A DNA stretch of 32,402 nt. Source: an uncultured Alphaproteobacteria bacterium (GTDB taxonomy: Bacteria > Pseudomonadota > Alphaproteobacteria > Sneathiellales > Sneathiellaceae). Below the pieces are notes generated by a model. The model made no database searches. It saw only the letters and a program-made list of their open reading frames with translations, and was not told where the DNA came from. Where the stretch lies: positions 1 to 32,402 of the forward strand of contig CAJXWA010000018.1 of the NCBI GenBank assembly GCA_913062525.1, read 5' to 3'. This document shows positions 8,162 through 16,080 of this stretch, one piece after another (positions within the stretch are counted from its first letter, which is position 1; every line of letters starts with the position of its first letter). The position numbers and the translations under genes are program-made.

Positions 8162-9037
8162 ATGGCAAATCTTGAATTGACTGCGAAAGATATCGCAAGC
8201 GACCAACTTGAAGTTCAAACCAGTGATGGGTGGACTTTGAAAGCGAACTGCCATGCGCCTCCGACGGGACAGATAAAGGCAATCATCCTCATCATTCCTG
8301 CGATGGGGTCTCATTCAAGGCCAGCACGATTTATGGCAACTGCTCTCGCCAAGATGGGCAACCTCACTGTCGCGCTCGACCCACGAGGACATGGGCAAAG
8401 CACACCTCACCCAAAACGTGGCGTAGACTTTGGGTTTGATCACATTCTACAATTTGATCTCCCAGCTGTTATTAAATCCCTGCAAGAAAGACATCCAACT
8501 CTTCCCGTGTTTTTAATTGGCCATAGTTTAGGCGGACATCTATCAGCAATATACGCTGCTGAAAACTTAACCGAAATCAAAGGTGTCATAACACTCGCGA
8601 CGGGACATCTTCATTCGAAGATTATTGGCCGGCCTTCTCTTCTTCTATTTTTTGCCTTTGCCCTAATCTCAAAACTACTGGGTTATGTTCCCGGCCAGCA
8701 CTTTGGTTGGGGATCCCCCATCGCCCACAAACAAGTTATGGATTGGGCGAAATGGGGAATTACAGGTATTTTACGGGGAACTGATGGCCGTAATCTGCTG
8801 CCCGCACTCGCGGCATCAAAAACTCCGACAGTGTGCATCGGATTTACTGACGACCTTAGATTGGCACCACCAAAAGCCGTGAGAGCTTTTTCCAATCTCA
8901 TGCCAGCAGATACCACCTCCTACTGGGAAATTAAACCTTCCGACGTTGGAGCCGAAAAACTCGACCACTTTGACCATTTACGAACCGGAGCCAGATTATG
9001 GCCCCGTATAGACGCTTGGATAAATGATCAAATCTAG
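8162..9037 (+). CDS. Alpha/beta fold hydrolase
   Basis: LDPRGHGQS, IGHSLGGHLSA nucleophile elbow, C-terminal EKLDHFDHLR. Confidence 0.85.
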   Translation: MANLELTAKDIASDQLEVQTSDGWTLKANCHAPPTGQIKAIILIIPAMGSHSRPARFMATALAKMGNLTVALDPRGHGQSTPHPKRGVDFGFDHILQFDLPAVIKSLQERHPTLPVFLIGHSLGGHLSAIYAAENLTEIKGVITLATGHLHSKIIGRPSLLLFFAFALISKLLGYVPGQHFGWGSPIAHKQVMDWAKWGITGILRGTDGRNLLPALAASKTPTVCIGFTDDLRLAPPKAVRAFSNLMPADTTSYWEIKPSDVGAEKLDHFDHLRTGARLWPRIDAWINDQI

Positions 9038-9039
9038 TA

Positions 9040-9855
9040 TCAAGGCATAGCCTTCACAATGGCTTCTGTTTCCGCGTTGGCGGGGAACATACTTTCCACC
9101 ATTATTTCTTGAGCGGTCACATCTTGCGGCGTTCCAAAGCTCGCGACAGTCGTAATCCAAGATAGTGTCACGCCGTTCATCTCCATTTCAATCGGGAGAA
9201 CAGGAAGCGCATCTTGACTGGGATCTTCAAAGAAGAAATCCTTTGGAACATCTGGATAGGTAAGCACTTCATCCAATATTTTCAAAAGCGGATCACTGTC
9301 GTCCTGTCCGTTTACCTGCCGATAAGCCCGGTAAATCATATGCCGTGCCATCCGCTCCCAATCCTTGACCACAGTCCTAAAACCGTCAGGATGCAGGCTC
9401 AAACGAAGGATATTGGGAGGTCCTGCCGTCCCGCCTAATTGAAAACCTAAAGCTTGCATCATTTTCGCGCCGGCATGATTTATCATCAGCACGTCAAAAC
9501 AACGGTTCATCACTAACGCTGGATAAGGTTCTTGCTGCGCCAGAATATAATCAAGGGCGCGGCGAACTTGATCAAGACCTTCGCCTTCAAGGGAACGTTC
9601 AGCATATGCCGCACGGAAGCCAGCGTCGTTAAGTAATCGATTTCGGTCTCTAAGTGGCAAGTCCATGGTTTCAGCCAAGCGAAGCACCATTTCACGGCTC
9701 GGTTTAGCCCGTCCCGTTTCTAAAAAACTTAAGTGTCTTGCTGAGCTTTCCGCAGCTAATGCCAAATCAAGTTGGCTAAACCCCCGAATTTGACGCCACT
9801 TTCGAAGCAAATTTCCAAACTCGGAACCATTGTTTTTTAGTGCATTCGTTTCCAT
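9040..9855 (-). CDS. XRE family transcriptional regulator with MmyB-like ligand-binding region
   Basis: LLRKWRQIRGFSQLDLALAAESSARHLSFLETGRAKPSREMVLRLAETMDLPLRDRNRLLNDAGF, then YPALVMNRCFDVLMINHAG typical of MmyB-like regulators. Confidence 0.92.
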   Translation of the reverse strand: METNALKNNGSEFGNLLRKWRQIRGFSQLDLALAAESSARHLSFLETGRAKPSREMVLRLAETMDLPLRDRNRLLNDAGFRAAYAERSLEGEGLDQVRRALDYILAQQEPYPALVMNRCFDVLMINHAGAKMMQALGFQLGGTAGPPNILRLSLHPDGFRTVVKDWERMARHMIYRAYRQVNGQDDSDPLLKILDEVLTYPDVPKDFFFEDPSQDALPVLPIEMEMNGVTLSWITTVASFGTPQDVTAQEIMVESMFPANAETEAIVKAMP

Positions 9856-9912
9856 CGGTAATCTCCATTTGAAATCATGGAAAAACTATAATCCAAAAAA
9901 AAGAGGATGAAC

Positions 9913-9929
9913 ATTACCTCTGAGGTAAT
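9913..9929. promoter_or_regulatory. Perfect palindrome, candidate operator for the divergent XRE regulator
   Basis: ATTACCTC-T-GAGGTAAT in the 145-bp gap between the regulator start (9855) and ORF 10001. A related AACCTC half-site follows at about 9939. Confidence 0.6.
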
Positions 9930-10000
9930 TGCGAGCATAACCTCAATTTGCAATTCTGCTCCCACAAAACGAAACCGATCATTGGAAAAGGGATTGGAAA

Positions 10001-10411
10001 ATGACAAAGACATCTTCAGACCTACTAAAGAAAACACTGCTCACAAACGCATCTGTATCCATATTGGGTGGTCTTATCTGCCTTTTGGCCAACGGAGCTC
10101 TCACAGATCTGATGGGACTTGGTAGCACCCTTTATCTTTATATTTGCGGGGCTGGCTTAATTCTCTTCGGTCTTGATGTGGGTTACACCGCTCTTCGAGC
10201 TATAGAAAACACCTTATATATAAAATTCATTATTACAGCTGATATTCTGTGGGTCGCCGCCAGCATTGCCTTGTTAAGCCTTGCACCCCATTGGTTCAGT
10301 ATAGAAGGTGCTGTCATTATAGAGGCTGTTGCCTTCATGGTAGCAATTTTTGCGGTGCTCGAAGTTGTCGGTTTTCGTAAAATGACACATGCCAGTTTTC
10401 AAGCGGCATAG
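10001..10411 (+). CDS. Small integral membrane protein of unknown function (136 aa)
   Basis: Several hydrophobic segments (SILGGLICLLANGAL, YLYICGAGLILFGLDVGYTAL, FIITADILWVAASIALLSLA, AVIIEAVAFMVAIFAVLEVVGF); divergent from the XRE regulator. Confidence 0.75.
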   Translation: MTKTSSDLLKKTLLTNASVSILGGLICLLANGALTDLMGLGSTLYLYICGAGLILFGLDVGYTALRAIENTLYIKFIITADILWVAASIALLSLAPHWFSIEGAVIIEAVAFMVAIFAVLEVVGFRKMTHASFQAA

Positions 10412-10485
10412 GCTCACAAAATTGAGCGATAACGCATTTTTCTCGCCCGTCACATAAGTATTTAATCTATCCAAACCATTCAATT

Positions 10486-10980
10486 TCACTCCAGCGCTTC
10501 GAGGTTATCCAACAGGCGCTGGAGATAATCATTAAATTGCACAACGTCCCTATCAGAAAAATTTTTCAATATTTTTTGCTGTCGTCCCAGTGCATCCTTC
10601 AAAATCTCACTGTGTAGCATGACGCCTTCGCTTGAAAGCTTCCAAATTTTACGCCGGGCATCGCCTTCAGGAATTGTTGGTAACGCAAGCTGTTTTTCAT
10701 ACAGGCGACCAAGCGAACGACTGACAGCTGCTTTATCGATGCCAATTACCCGACTTGCTCGAGCCACGGGGATATTCGGCTCCTTGGTCAACATCACCAG
10801 CATCCGCCAATCCATCGCACCGATCCCATATTTGTCCTGATAAACTCGCGCTGCGTTGCGGGTAAACCTGTTGGCCGCAAACACTAACAGAACCGTCGGA
10901 TTTTTATCAAACTCTAGGGTTTGACCAACACCTAAATCTCCTGCCGGGTCATTCAAAAAGAAACTTGTATCCAAAGTCAT
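10486..10980 (-). CDS. MarR family transcriptional regulator
   Basis: WRMLVMLTKEPNIPVARASRVIGIDKAAVSRSLGRLYEKQLALPTIPEGDARRKIWKLSSEG is a MarR winged helix. Start placed at MTLDTSFF (10978..10980) rather than the ORF start at 11052. Confidence 0.92.
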   Translation of the reverse strand: MTLDTSFFLNDPAGDLGVGQTLEFDKNPTVLLVFAANRFTRNAARVYQDKYGIGAMDWRMLVMLTKEPNIPVARASRVIGIDKAAVSRSLGRLYEKQLALPTIPEGDARRKIWKLSSEGVMLHSEILKDALGRQQKILKNFSDRDVVQFNDYLQRLLDNLEALE

Positions 10981-11010
10981 TAACAATACTCCCTGTCTGT
11001 AGAATATTAT

Positions 11011-11034
11011 ATTGAGTTGACATGACAACTCAAT
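11011..11034. promoter_or_regulatory. Palindromic operator candidate 1 (MarR/PhyH intergenic)
   Basis: ATTGAGTTG-ACATGA-CAACTCAAT, perfect 9-bp arms. Confidence 0.65.
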
Positions 11035-11042
11035 AGCCAATA

Positions 11043-11060
11043 GTGTTGTCATGTCAACAC
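11043..11060. promoter_or_regulatory. Palindromic operator candidate 2 (MarR/PhyH intergenic)
   Basis: GTGTTG-TCATGT-CAACAC, perfect 6-bp arms. Its core GTTGTCATGTCAAC is the exact reverse complement of site 1's core GTTGACATGACAAC. Confidence 0.65.
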
Positions 11061-11081
11061 GAACGAAAACGGAGTTCCATC

Positions 11082-11948
11082 ATGACTTTTGCTTCTTTAC
11101 CCAAAATTCTTGCTCGTTCCATCACGAATGAAGAGATCGCAGACTATGAAGAGAATGGAGCGACAGTGTTACGAAACGTTGTCCCCTTGGAGTGGATTAA
11201 GGTCATGCGCGAAGCCATCGATCGGATACTAGATGATCCCGGCGCAGCATCAGTGGAATACACACCAGAGGGGAATAACGGAAGATATCTTGGAGATTTT
11301 TTTGCTTGGATGCGGGATCACGATTTCGAAGCCTTTGTAAAACAAAGCCCAATGCCGGAGCTCGCTGCTACAGTCATGAAGTCAAATTCCGTGAATTTCT
11401 TCTACGATCAGCTCTTAGTAAAGGAGCCCAATACGATTGAGCCTACTCCCTGGCACCAAGATCTGCCTTATTGGCCTGTAAGGGGTGATGATATCCTCTC
11501 AATCTGGGTACCATTTGACTCAGCCACAGTGGAGACCGGTGTTGTTGTTTATATTAAAGGATCCCACAAGTGGGGCAAAATGTATGCACCTGCCGCGTTC
11601 GGAGCCAATACTGGCTATGCGGATATCTATGCCAAAGCAGGGTTTGAGCCCTTACCGGATATCGAAGCCGAGCGTGACAAACATGAAATCCTTTCATGGG
11701 AAATGGAGCCTGGTGATGTGATTATCCATCATCCGCTCACCCTGCACTATGCTGCAGGCAACGCGTCCCCCACAGGGCGGCGCCGCGGACTTGCTCTTCG
11801 GTATTTAGGAGACGATGCCACTTTTGATGATCGCCCGGGAACATTCTTGGAAAACCAAAAGGTCATGTCAATTCTGTCAAACTTTGACATGAAGGATGGT
11901 GATCGTTTTGATGGACAGTATTTCCCTAAAGTCTGGCCAAGGAAATAA
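11082..11948 (+). CDS. Phytanoyl-CoA dioxygenase (PhyH) family protein
   Basis: DYEENGATVLRNVVPLEWI, TPWHQDLPYWPV (HxD), HHPLTLHYAAGNASPTGRRRGLALRYLGDD. ATG at 11082 chosen. Confidence 0.92.
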   Translation: MTFASLPKILARSITNEEIADYEENGATVLRNVVPLEWIKVMREAIDRILDDPGAASVEYTPEGNNGRYLGDFFAWMRDHDFEAFVKQSPMPELAATVMKSNSVNFFYDQLLVKEPNTIEPTPWHQDLPYWPVRGDDILSIWVPFDSATVETGVVVYIKGSHKWGKMYAPAAFGANTGYADIYAKAGFEPLPDIEAERDKHEILSWEMEPGDVIIHHPLTLHYAAGNASPTGRRRGLALRYLGDDATFDDRPGTFLENQKVMSILSNFDMKDGDRFDGQYFPKVWPRK

Positions 11949-11980
11949 ATTTTGGATTTTTATAGAACAGAACTCATAAA

Positions 11981-12008
11981 AAAAGGCTGCGGAAAACCGC
12001 AGCCTTTT
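11981..12008. terminator. Bidirectional rho-independent terminator between the PhyH gene and pntB
   Basis: AAAAGGCTGCGG-AAAA-CCGCAGCCTTTT, A/T-flanked, between convergent genes. Confidence 0.88.
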
Positions 12009-12027
12009 CGTTTCACTTAAAGCGGGG

Positions 12028-13422
12028 TTAAAGGGCTTTAATGATATCTTCCACCATCTTCTTCGCATCAGAGAGAAGCATCATGGTGTTATCTTTATAA
12101 AACAAGTCATTGTCGATACCGGCGTAACCTGAAGACATTGACCGTTTCACAAATAGAACTGTTTGTGATTTATCTACATCCAGAATAGGCATCCCGTAAA
12201 TCGGGCTTTGTGGATCATCACGTGCAGCTGGGTTAGTCACATCGTTTGCACCAACGACAAAAGCCACATCCGCACCGGCAAAATCAGAGTTGATTTCCTC
12301 CAGCTCGAACACTTCATCGTAGGATACGTTGGCTTCAGCCAAGAGAACGTTCATGTGGCCCGGCATACGACCCGCGACGGGGTGAATGGCGTAGGCAACA
12401 TCAACACCTTCTTTTTTGAGCAAATCACCCATTTCACGAAGAGCATGCTGGGCTTGCGCAACCGCTAGGCCGTAACCTGGAACAATAATCACTTTACCAG
12501 CATTTTTCATGATAAAGGCCGCGTCATCTGCAGAACCTGCTTTATGTGGACGATCGCCCTTATCAGCAGATGCTGTGGTATCTTCGCCGCCAAAGCCACC
12601 TAAAATCACGCTGATGAACGATCGGTTCATCGCTTTACACATGATATAGGACAGGATGGCACCAGAAGAGCCTACAAGCGCACCAACGATGATGAGTGCT
12701 GTGTTTTCAAGGGTGAAGCCGATACCAGCAGCGGCCCAGCCTGAATAAGAATTCAGCATGGAAACCACAACAGGCATATCCGCGCCGCCGATTGGAATAA
12801 TGATCAAGAAGCCGATAAGAAATGCTAGTCCAGTCATCGCCCAGAAGATTGATTGATCTTGGCCCTTATCAAGACAGAACATTACAATCAGAGCCACAAT
12901 CGCGAGGCCAATTACAAGGTTCACCATATGCTGACCCGGGAAAGTCACTGGGCTACCAGAGACAAGACCTTGCAGTTTGGTAAAGGCAATCACAGAACCT
13001 GAGAAAGTAATGGCACCAATAACAACGCCAATTGCCATCTCAATCAGACTAAGGGTCTTAAGTTCTCCGCCCGCATCAAGAATACCATAGGCTTCAGGAT
13101 TATAAAAAGCGGCGGCGGCAACTAGAACCGCGGCCAAACCAACGAGTGAATGAAAAGCTGCAACCAGTTGAGGCATTGCAGTCATAGCGATACGCTGTGC
13201 GATCACGGCACCAATGGCACCACCCACAAGGATACCACCAATGATCCATTCGTAGGATACAACGCTTGGATCAAGAATGGTTACGATCATGGCAATGGCC
13301 ATACCGATCATACCCAACATGTTCCCACGTCGTGAACTTTCAGGTGAAGATAAACCTCGCAGTGCGAGGACGAAAAGAATAGCGGATACCAGATAGGCAA
13401 GCGCAGTTATATTTGCAGACAC
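12028..13422 (-). CDS. pntB: NAD(P) transhydrogenase beta subunit
   Basis: ITALAYLVSAILFVLALRGLSSPESSRRGN, VIIVPGYGLAVAQAQHALREMGDLLKKEGVDVAYAIHPVAGRMPGHMNVLLAEANVSYDEVFELEEIN. Confidence 0.97.
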   Translation of the reverse strand: MSANITALAYLVSAILFVLALRGLSSPESSRRGNMLGMIGMAIAMIVTILDPSVVSYEWIIGGILVGGAIGAVIAQRIAMTAMPQLVAAFHSLVGLAAVLVAAAAFYNPEAYGILDAGGELKTLSLIEMAIGVVIGAITFSGSVIAFTKLQGLVSGSPVTFPGQHMVNLVIGLAIVALIVMFCLDKGQDQSIFWAMTGLAFLIGFLIIIPIGGADMPVVVSMLNSYSGWAAAGIGFTLENTALIIVGALVGSSGAILSYIMCKAMNRSFISVILGGFGGEDTTASADKGDRPHKAGSADDAAFIMKNAGKVIIVPGYGLAVAQAQHALREMGDLLKKEGVDVAYAIHPVAGRMPGHMNVLLAEANVSYDEVFELEEINSDFAGADVAFVVGANDVTNPAARDDPQSPIYGMPILDVDKSQTVLFVKRSMSSGYAGIDNDLFYKDNTMMLLSDAKKMVEDIIKAL

Positions 13423-13433
13423 TGACGTTCCCC

Positions 13434-13727
13434 CTATTTCTGTTTTTTCTTATACATGGCAAGCATCCGTTGTGTCACAAGGAAGCCGCCAAAGATATTT
13501 ATTGATGCAAGAACAATGGCGACGAAACCAAAGATCTTAGCAATATTAAACTCTGCGGGGCCCGCAGCGATCAATGCACCAACAATAATCACAGATGAAA
13601 TGGCATTAGTTACAGCCATCAAGGGAGTATGCAAAGCAGGTGTTACGCTCCACACCACGTAATAGCCAACAAAGATCGCAAGAACGAAAATTGCCAGTCT
13701 GAAAACAGTAGGATCTACCATATCCAT
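13434..13727 (-). CDS. pntAB: NAD(P) transhydrogenase alpha subunit, membrane part
   Basis: FVGYYVVWSVTPALHTPLMAVTNAISSVIIVGALIAAG...INIFGGFLVTQRMLAMYKKK. Confidence 0.95.
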   Translation of the reverse strand: MDMVDPTVFRLAIFVLAIFVGYYVVWSVTPALHTPLMAVTNAISSVIIVGALIAAGPAEFNIAKIFGFVAIVLASINIFGGFLVTQRMLAMYKKKQK

Positions 13728-13729
13728 GA

Positions 13730-14884
13730 TTAATTTGCTCCCTCTGTCAAAAGTGGGTGAACGATTTTGCCGTCCCGCGTTAGGCCTGTGCCCAGAATAA
13801 TTTCATCTTCCCAGTTCATTTCAAGCGCACCTGTTTCTTTATTGATCATTGGCTGCAAGAAATTGAAAAGATTTTTCGAGTATAACGCAGATGCATCACT
13901 CGCAAGGCGGCTTGGAACGTTGTGATGTCCAACGATTTTAACACCGTTTGCAGTTTCAACGACTTCGCCTAGTTTGGACTGTGTCACGTTGCCGCCCGCT
14001 TCAACAGCGAGATCGACCACAACAGACCCTTGCTTCATCACGGCAAGCATCTCATCTGAAATCAACACAGGAGCTTCACGTCCGGGAATGAGCGCTGTTG
14101 TAATGACAATGTCTTGCTTCTTTACATGTTCAAAAACAAGTTCGGCCTGTTTTTTCTTGTAGTCGTCAGACATTTCTTTGGCATATCCGCCCTCGCCGTC
14201 ACCGGCTTCATCAGACTCGACCATAACGAATTTTGCACCAAGGCTTTCAACTTGCTCTTTGGTGGCAGCACGCACATCAGTTGCCGTCACAATAGCACCC
14301 AAACGGCGCGCTGTGGCGATCGCTTGAAGGCCAGCAACACCAACACCCATAATAAATGCTTTCGCTGGCGCAACAGTACCGGCGGCAGTCATCATCATTG
14401 GCATGCCTTTGCCATATTCATTAGCCGCGTCCAAAACAGATTTATAACCTGCAAGGTTTGACTGGGATGATAAAACGTCCATGGATTGCGCTCGGCTAAT
14501 CCTAGGAACCAATTCCATGGCATGTGCTTCAATTCCAGCAGCAGCATAGGCTGCGACTTGCTCTTTATTTTGAAGAGGAGCCAGAACGGAAACAAGGGTT
14601 GCCCCTTTTTTCATTAATGAAAGCTCGTCAGTACCGCCTTCTGCAGCGGTGAGAGGACGTTGTACTTTCAAGACAACATCAGCATCTTTCAGAGCAGCGG
14701 CGGCATCAGCAGCGATACTCGCGCCAGCGTCAATGTAATCCTGATCGGAGAAAGAACTTAAGTTGCCCGCTCCCGTTTCAATAATTACCTCACCGCCCAG
14801 ACCTACGAATTTTTTTACAGTATCTGGTGAAGCCGCGACACGTTTTTCGTGTTCTCGCCTCTCCATCGGGATTGCGATTTTCAT
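13730..14884 (-). CDS. pntAA: NAD(P) transhydrogenase alpha subunit, NAD-binding part
   Basis: MKIAIPMERREHEKRVAASPDTVKKFVGLGGEVIIETGAG, IMGVGVAGLQAIATARRLGAIVTATDVR, DIVITTALIPGREAPVLIS. Confidence 0.96.
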   Translation of the reverse strand: MKIAIPMERREHEKRVAASPDTVKKFVGLGGEVIIETGAGNLSSFSDQDYIDAGASIAADAAAALKDADVVLKVQRPLTAAEGGTDELSLMKKGATLVSVLAPLQNKEQVAAYAAAGIEAHAMELVPRISRAQSMDVLSSQSNLAGYKSVLDAANEYGKGMPMMMTAAGTVAPAKAFIMGVGVAGLQAIATARRLGAIVTATDVRAATKEQVESLGAKFVMVESDEAGDGEGGYAKEMSDDYKKKQAELVFEHVKKQDIVITTALIPGREAPVLISDEMLAVMKQGSVVVDLAVEAGGNVTQSKLGEVVETANGVKIVGHHNVPSRLASDASALYSKNLFNFLQPMINKETGALEMNWEDEIILGTGLTRDGKIVHPLLTEGAN

Positions 14885-14951
14885 AATCGATCCTTTGTTA
14901 TTTTATGATTAGTAGAGTGTCTGTTCAGCGCCCTGCCAACGCCAAATTTCG

Positions 14952-14981
14952 GTGTATTTTCAGTGGAACCCGAAAATACAC
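14952..14981. other. Hairpin between the aa3 subunit IV-like ORF and pntAA
   Basis: GTGTATTTTC-AGTGGAACCC-GAAAATACAC: perfect 10-bp stem, no clear U tract. Possible weak terminator or attenuator. Confidence 0.45.
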
Positions 14982-14989
14982 ATCTTCAA

Positions 14990-15118
14990 TCAGAGCAATG
15001 TCGCTGCCATGACTAAAAGAAGGATCACTAGAAATACAGTCGTGTATGTGGTGATTTTAACAAAACTGCCGTATGAGCTGTTTTGCTGCTTAATATTCAT
15101 ATTTCCATGTTCATACAT
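14990..15118 (-). CDS. Aa3-type cytochrome c oxidase subunit IV-like single-TM protein (42 aa)
   Basis: Not in the supplied ORF track. Own translation: MYEHGNMNIKQQNSSYGSFVKITTYTTVFLVILLLVMAATLL*. The YxSFVKxTxxxTVxxVxLLLxMA pattern resembles the bacterial aa3 oxidase subunit IV family (PF07835), which often sits next to pntA in alphaproteobacteria. Confidence 0.75.
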   Translation of the reverse strand: MYEHGNMNIKQQNSSYGSFVKITTYTTVFLVILLLVMAATLL

Positions 15119-15291
15119 AATTTTACCTATCTGGTTTAGTAATGCTTTGACCCGCAATATAGCAAATCCCAGTATTGGAGCAATAGATTGTGTTCCGTTT
15201 TTCGAATTTGTCGTTTTCTCTTCGTTTTATTTAACAAATTCCAGTAGAAAAACTGTTAAATTGGGGCATTATTATTTGATTGGATAATCTC

Positions 15292-16071
15292 ATGTGTCGT
15301 TGGCTTGCCTATTTTGGAACTCCGCGCATTGTTGAAGACCTAGTTTATGAGCGAGATCGTTCACTGACGGTACAAGCTCTTCAATCCAGTGAAGCAAAAC
15401 TCGGGGTTCACGGAGATGGCGGCGGTCTGGGCTGGTATAGCCACCAGAAGGAGCCGGGACTATACCGCAATCCCGGGCCTGCATGGTCTGATCCAAATTT
15501 ACGCGAGTTGGCAAAACACGTCACAAGCCATCTTTTCTTTGCCCATGTGAGAGCCTCCACCGGAGCACCAAGTATCTACTTAAACTGCCACCCATTTCGT
15601 CACAGAAATTGGCTTTTTATGCATAACGGGCAGATCGGTAATTTTCCCGCCGTGAAACGCGATCTGGAAAAGCTGCTAAGCGACGACTGCTATAATTGCA
15701 TTCAAGGTGGAACAGACAGTGAGCTGCTTTTCCACCTTCTCATTTCAAATGGAATGAATGAGTGCCCTAAAAAGGCCTTGCGAAAGACAGTCCAGCAGGT
15801 TGAAGGCTTGCGATCTGAAAAAGGGATTAAGGAAGCTTTTCGCGCCACTTTTGCAATATCTAACGGAGAGCAATTTTGGGCACTCAGGTGGTCCAGTGAC
15901 AAAAAAGCACCCTCTTTATATCAAGCTAAACATACCGGATCGGTGATTGTGGTTAGCGAGCCACTTGATGAAGATACTAACAGTTGGGCGGAAATACCGC
16001 CCAACAGCCTACTTCATTTCAGTAAGACAGCTAGCGGGGAAATAGAGGAAGAGCTGGAACCCTTCCTCTAA
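15292..16071 (+). CDS. Class II glutamine amidotransferase
   Basis: MCRWLAYFGTPR (catalytic Cys2), FFAHVRASTGAPS, NCHPFRHRNWLFMHNGQIGNF, GGTDSELLFHLL. ATG at 15292 chosen so that Cys follows Met. Confidence 0.92.
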   Translation: MCRWLAYFGTPRIVEDLVYERDRSLTVQALQSSEAKLGVHGDGGGLGWYSHQKEPGLYRNPGPAWSDPNLRELAKHVTSHLFFAHVRASTGAPSIYLNCHPFRHRNWLFMHNGQIGNFPAVKRDLEKLLSDDCYNCIQGGTDSELLFHLLISNGMNECPKKALRKTVQQVEGLRSEKGIKEAFRATFAISNGEQFWALRWSSDKKAPSLYQAKHTGSVIVVSEPLDEDTNSWAEIPPNSLLHFSKTASGEIEEELEPFL

Positions 16072-16080
16072 TTAAGACTC

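Noticed and set aside
12028-14884. Possible frameshift splitting the transhydrogenase alpha subunit
   Set aside because: The split into pntAA and pntAB is the normal arrangement in many alphaproteobacteria; each has its own start and stop.
14952-15287. Plus-strand 111-aa ORF upstream of the glutamine amidotransferase
   Set aside because: No family resemblance; the minus strand of the same region encodes the aa3 subunit IV-like microprotein, which explains it better.
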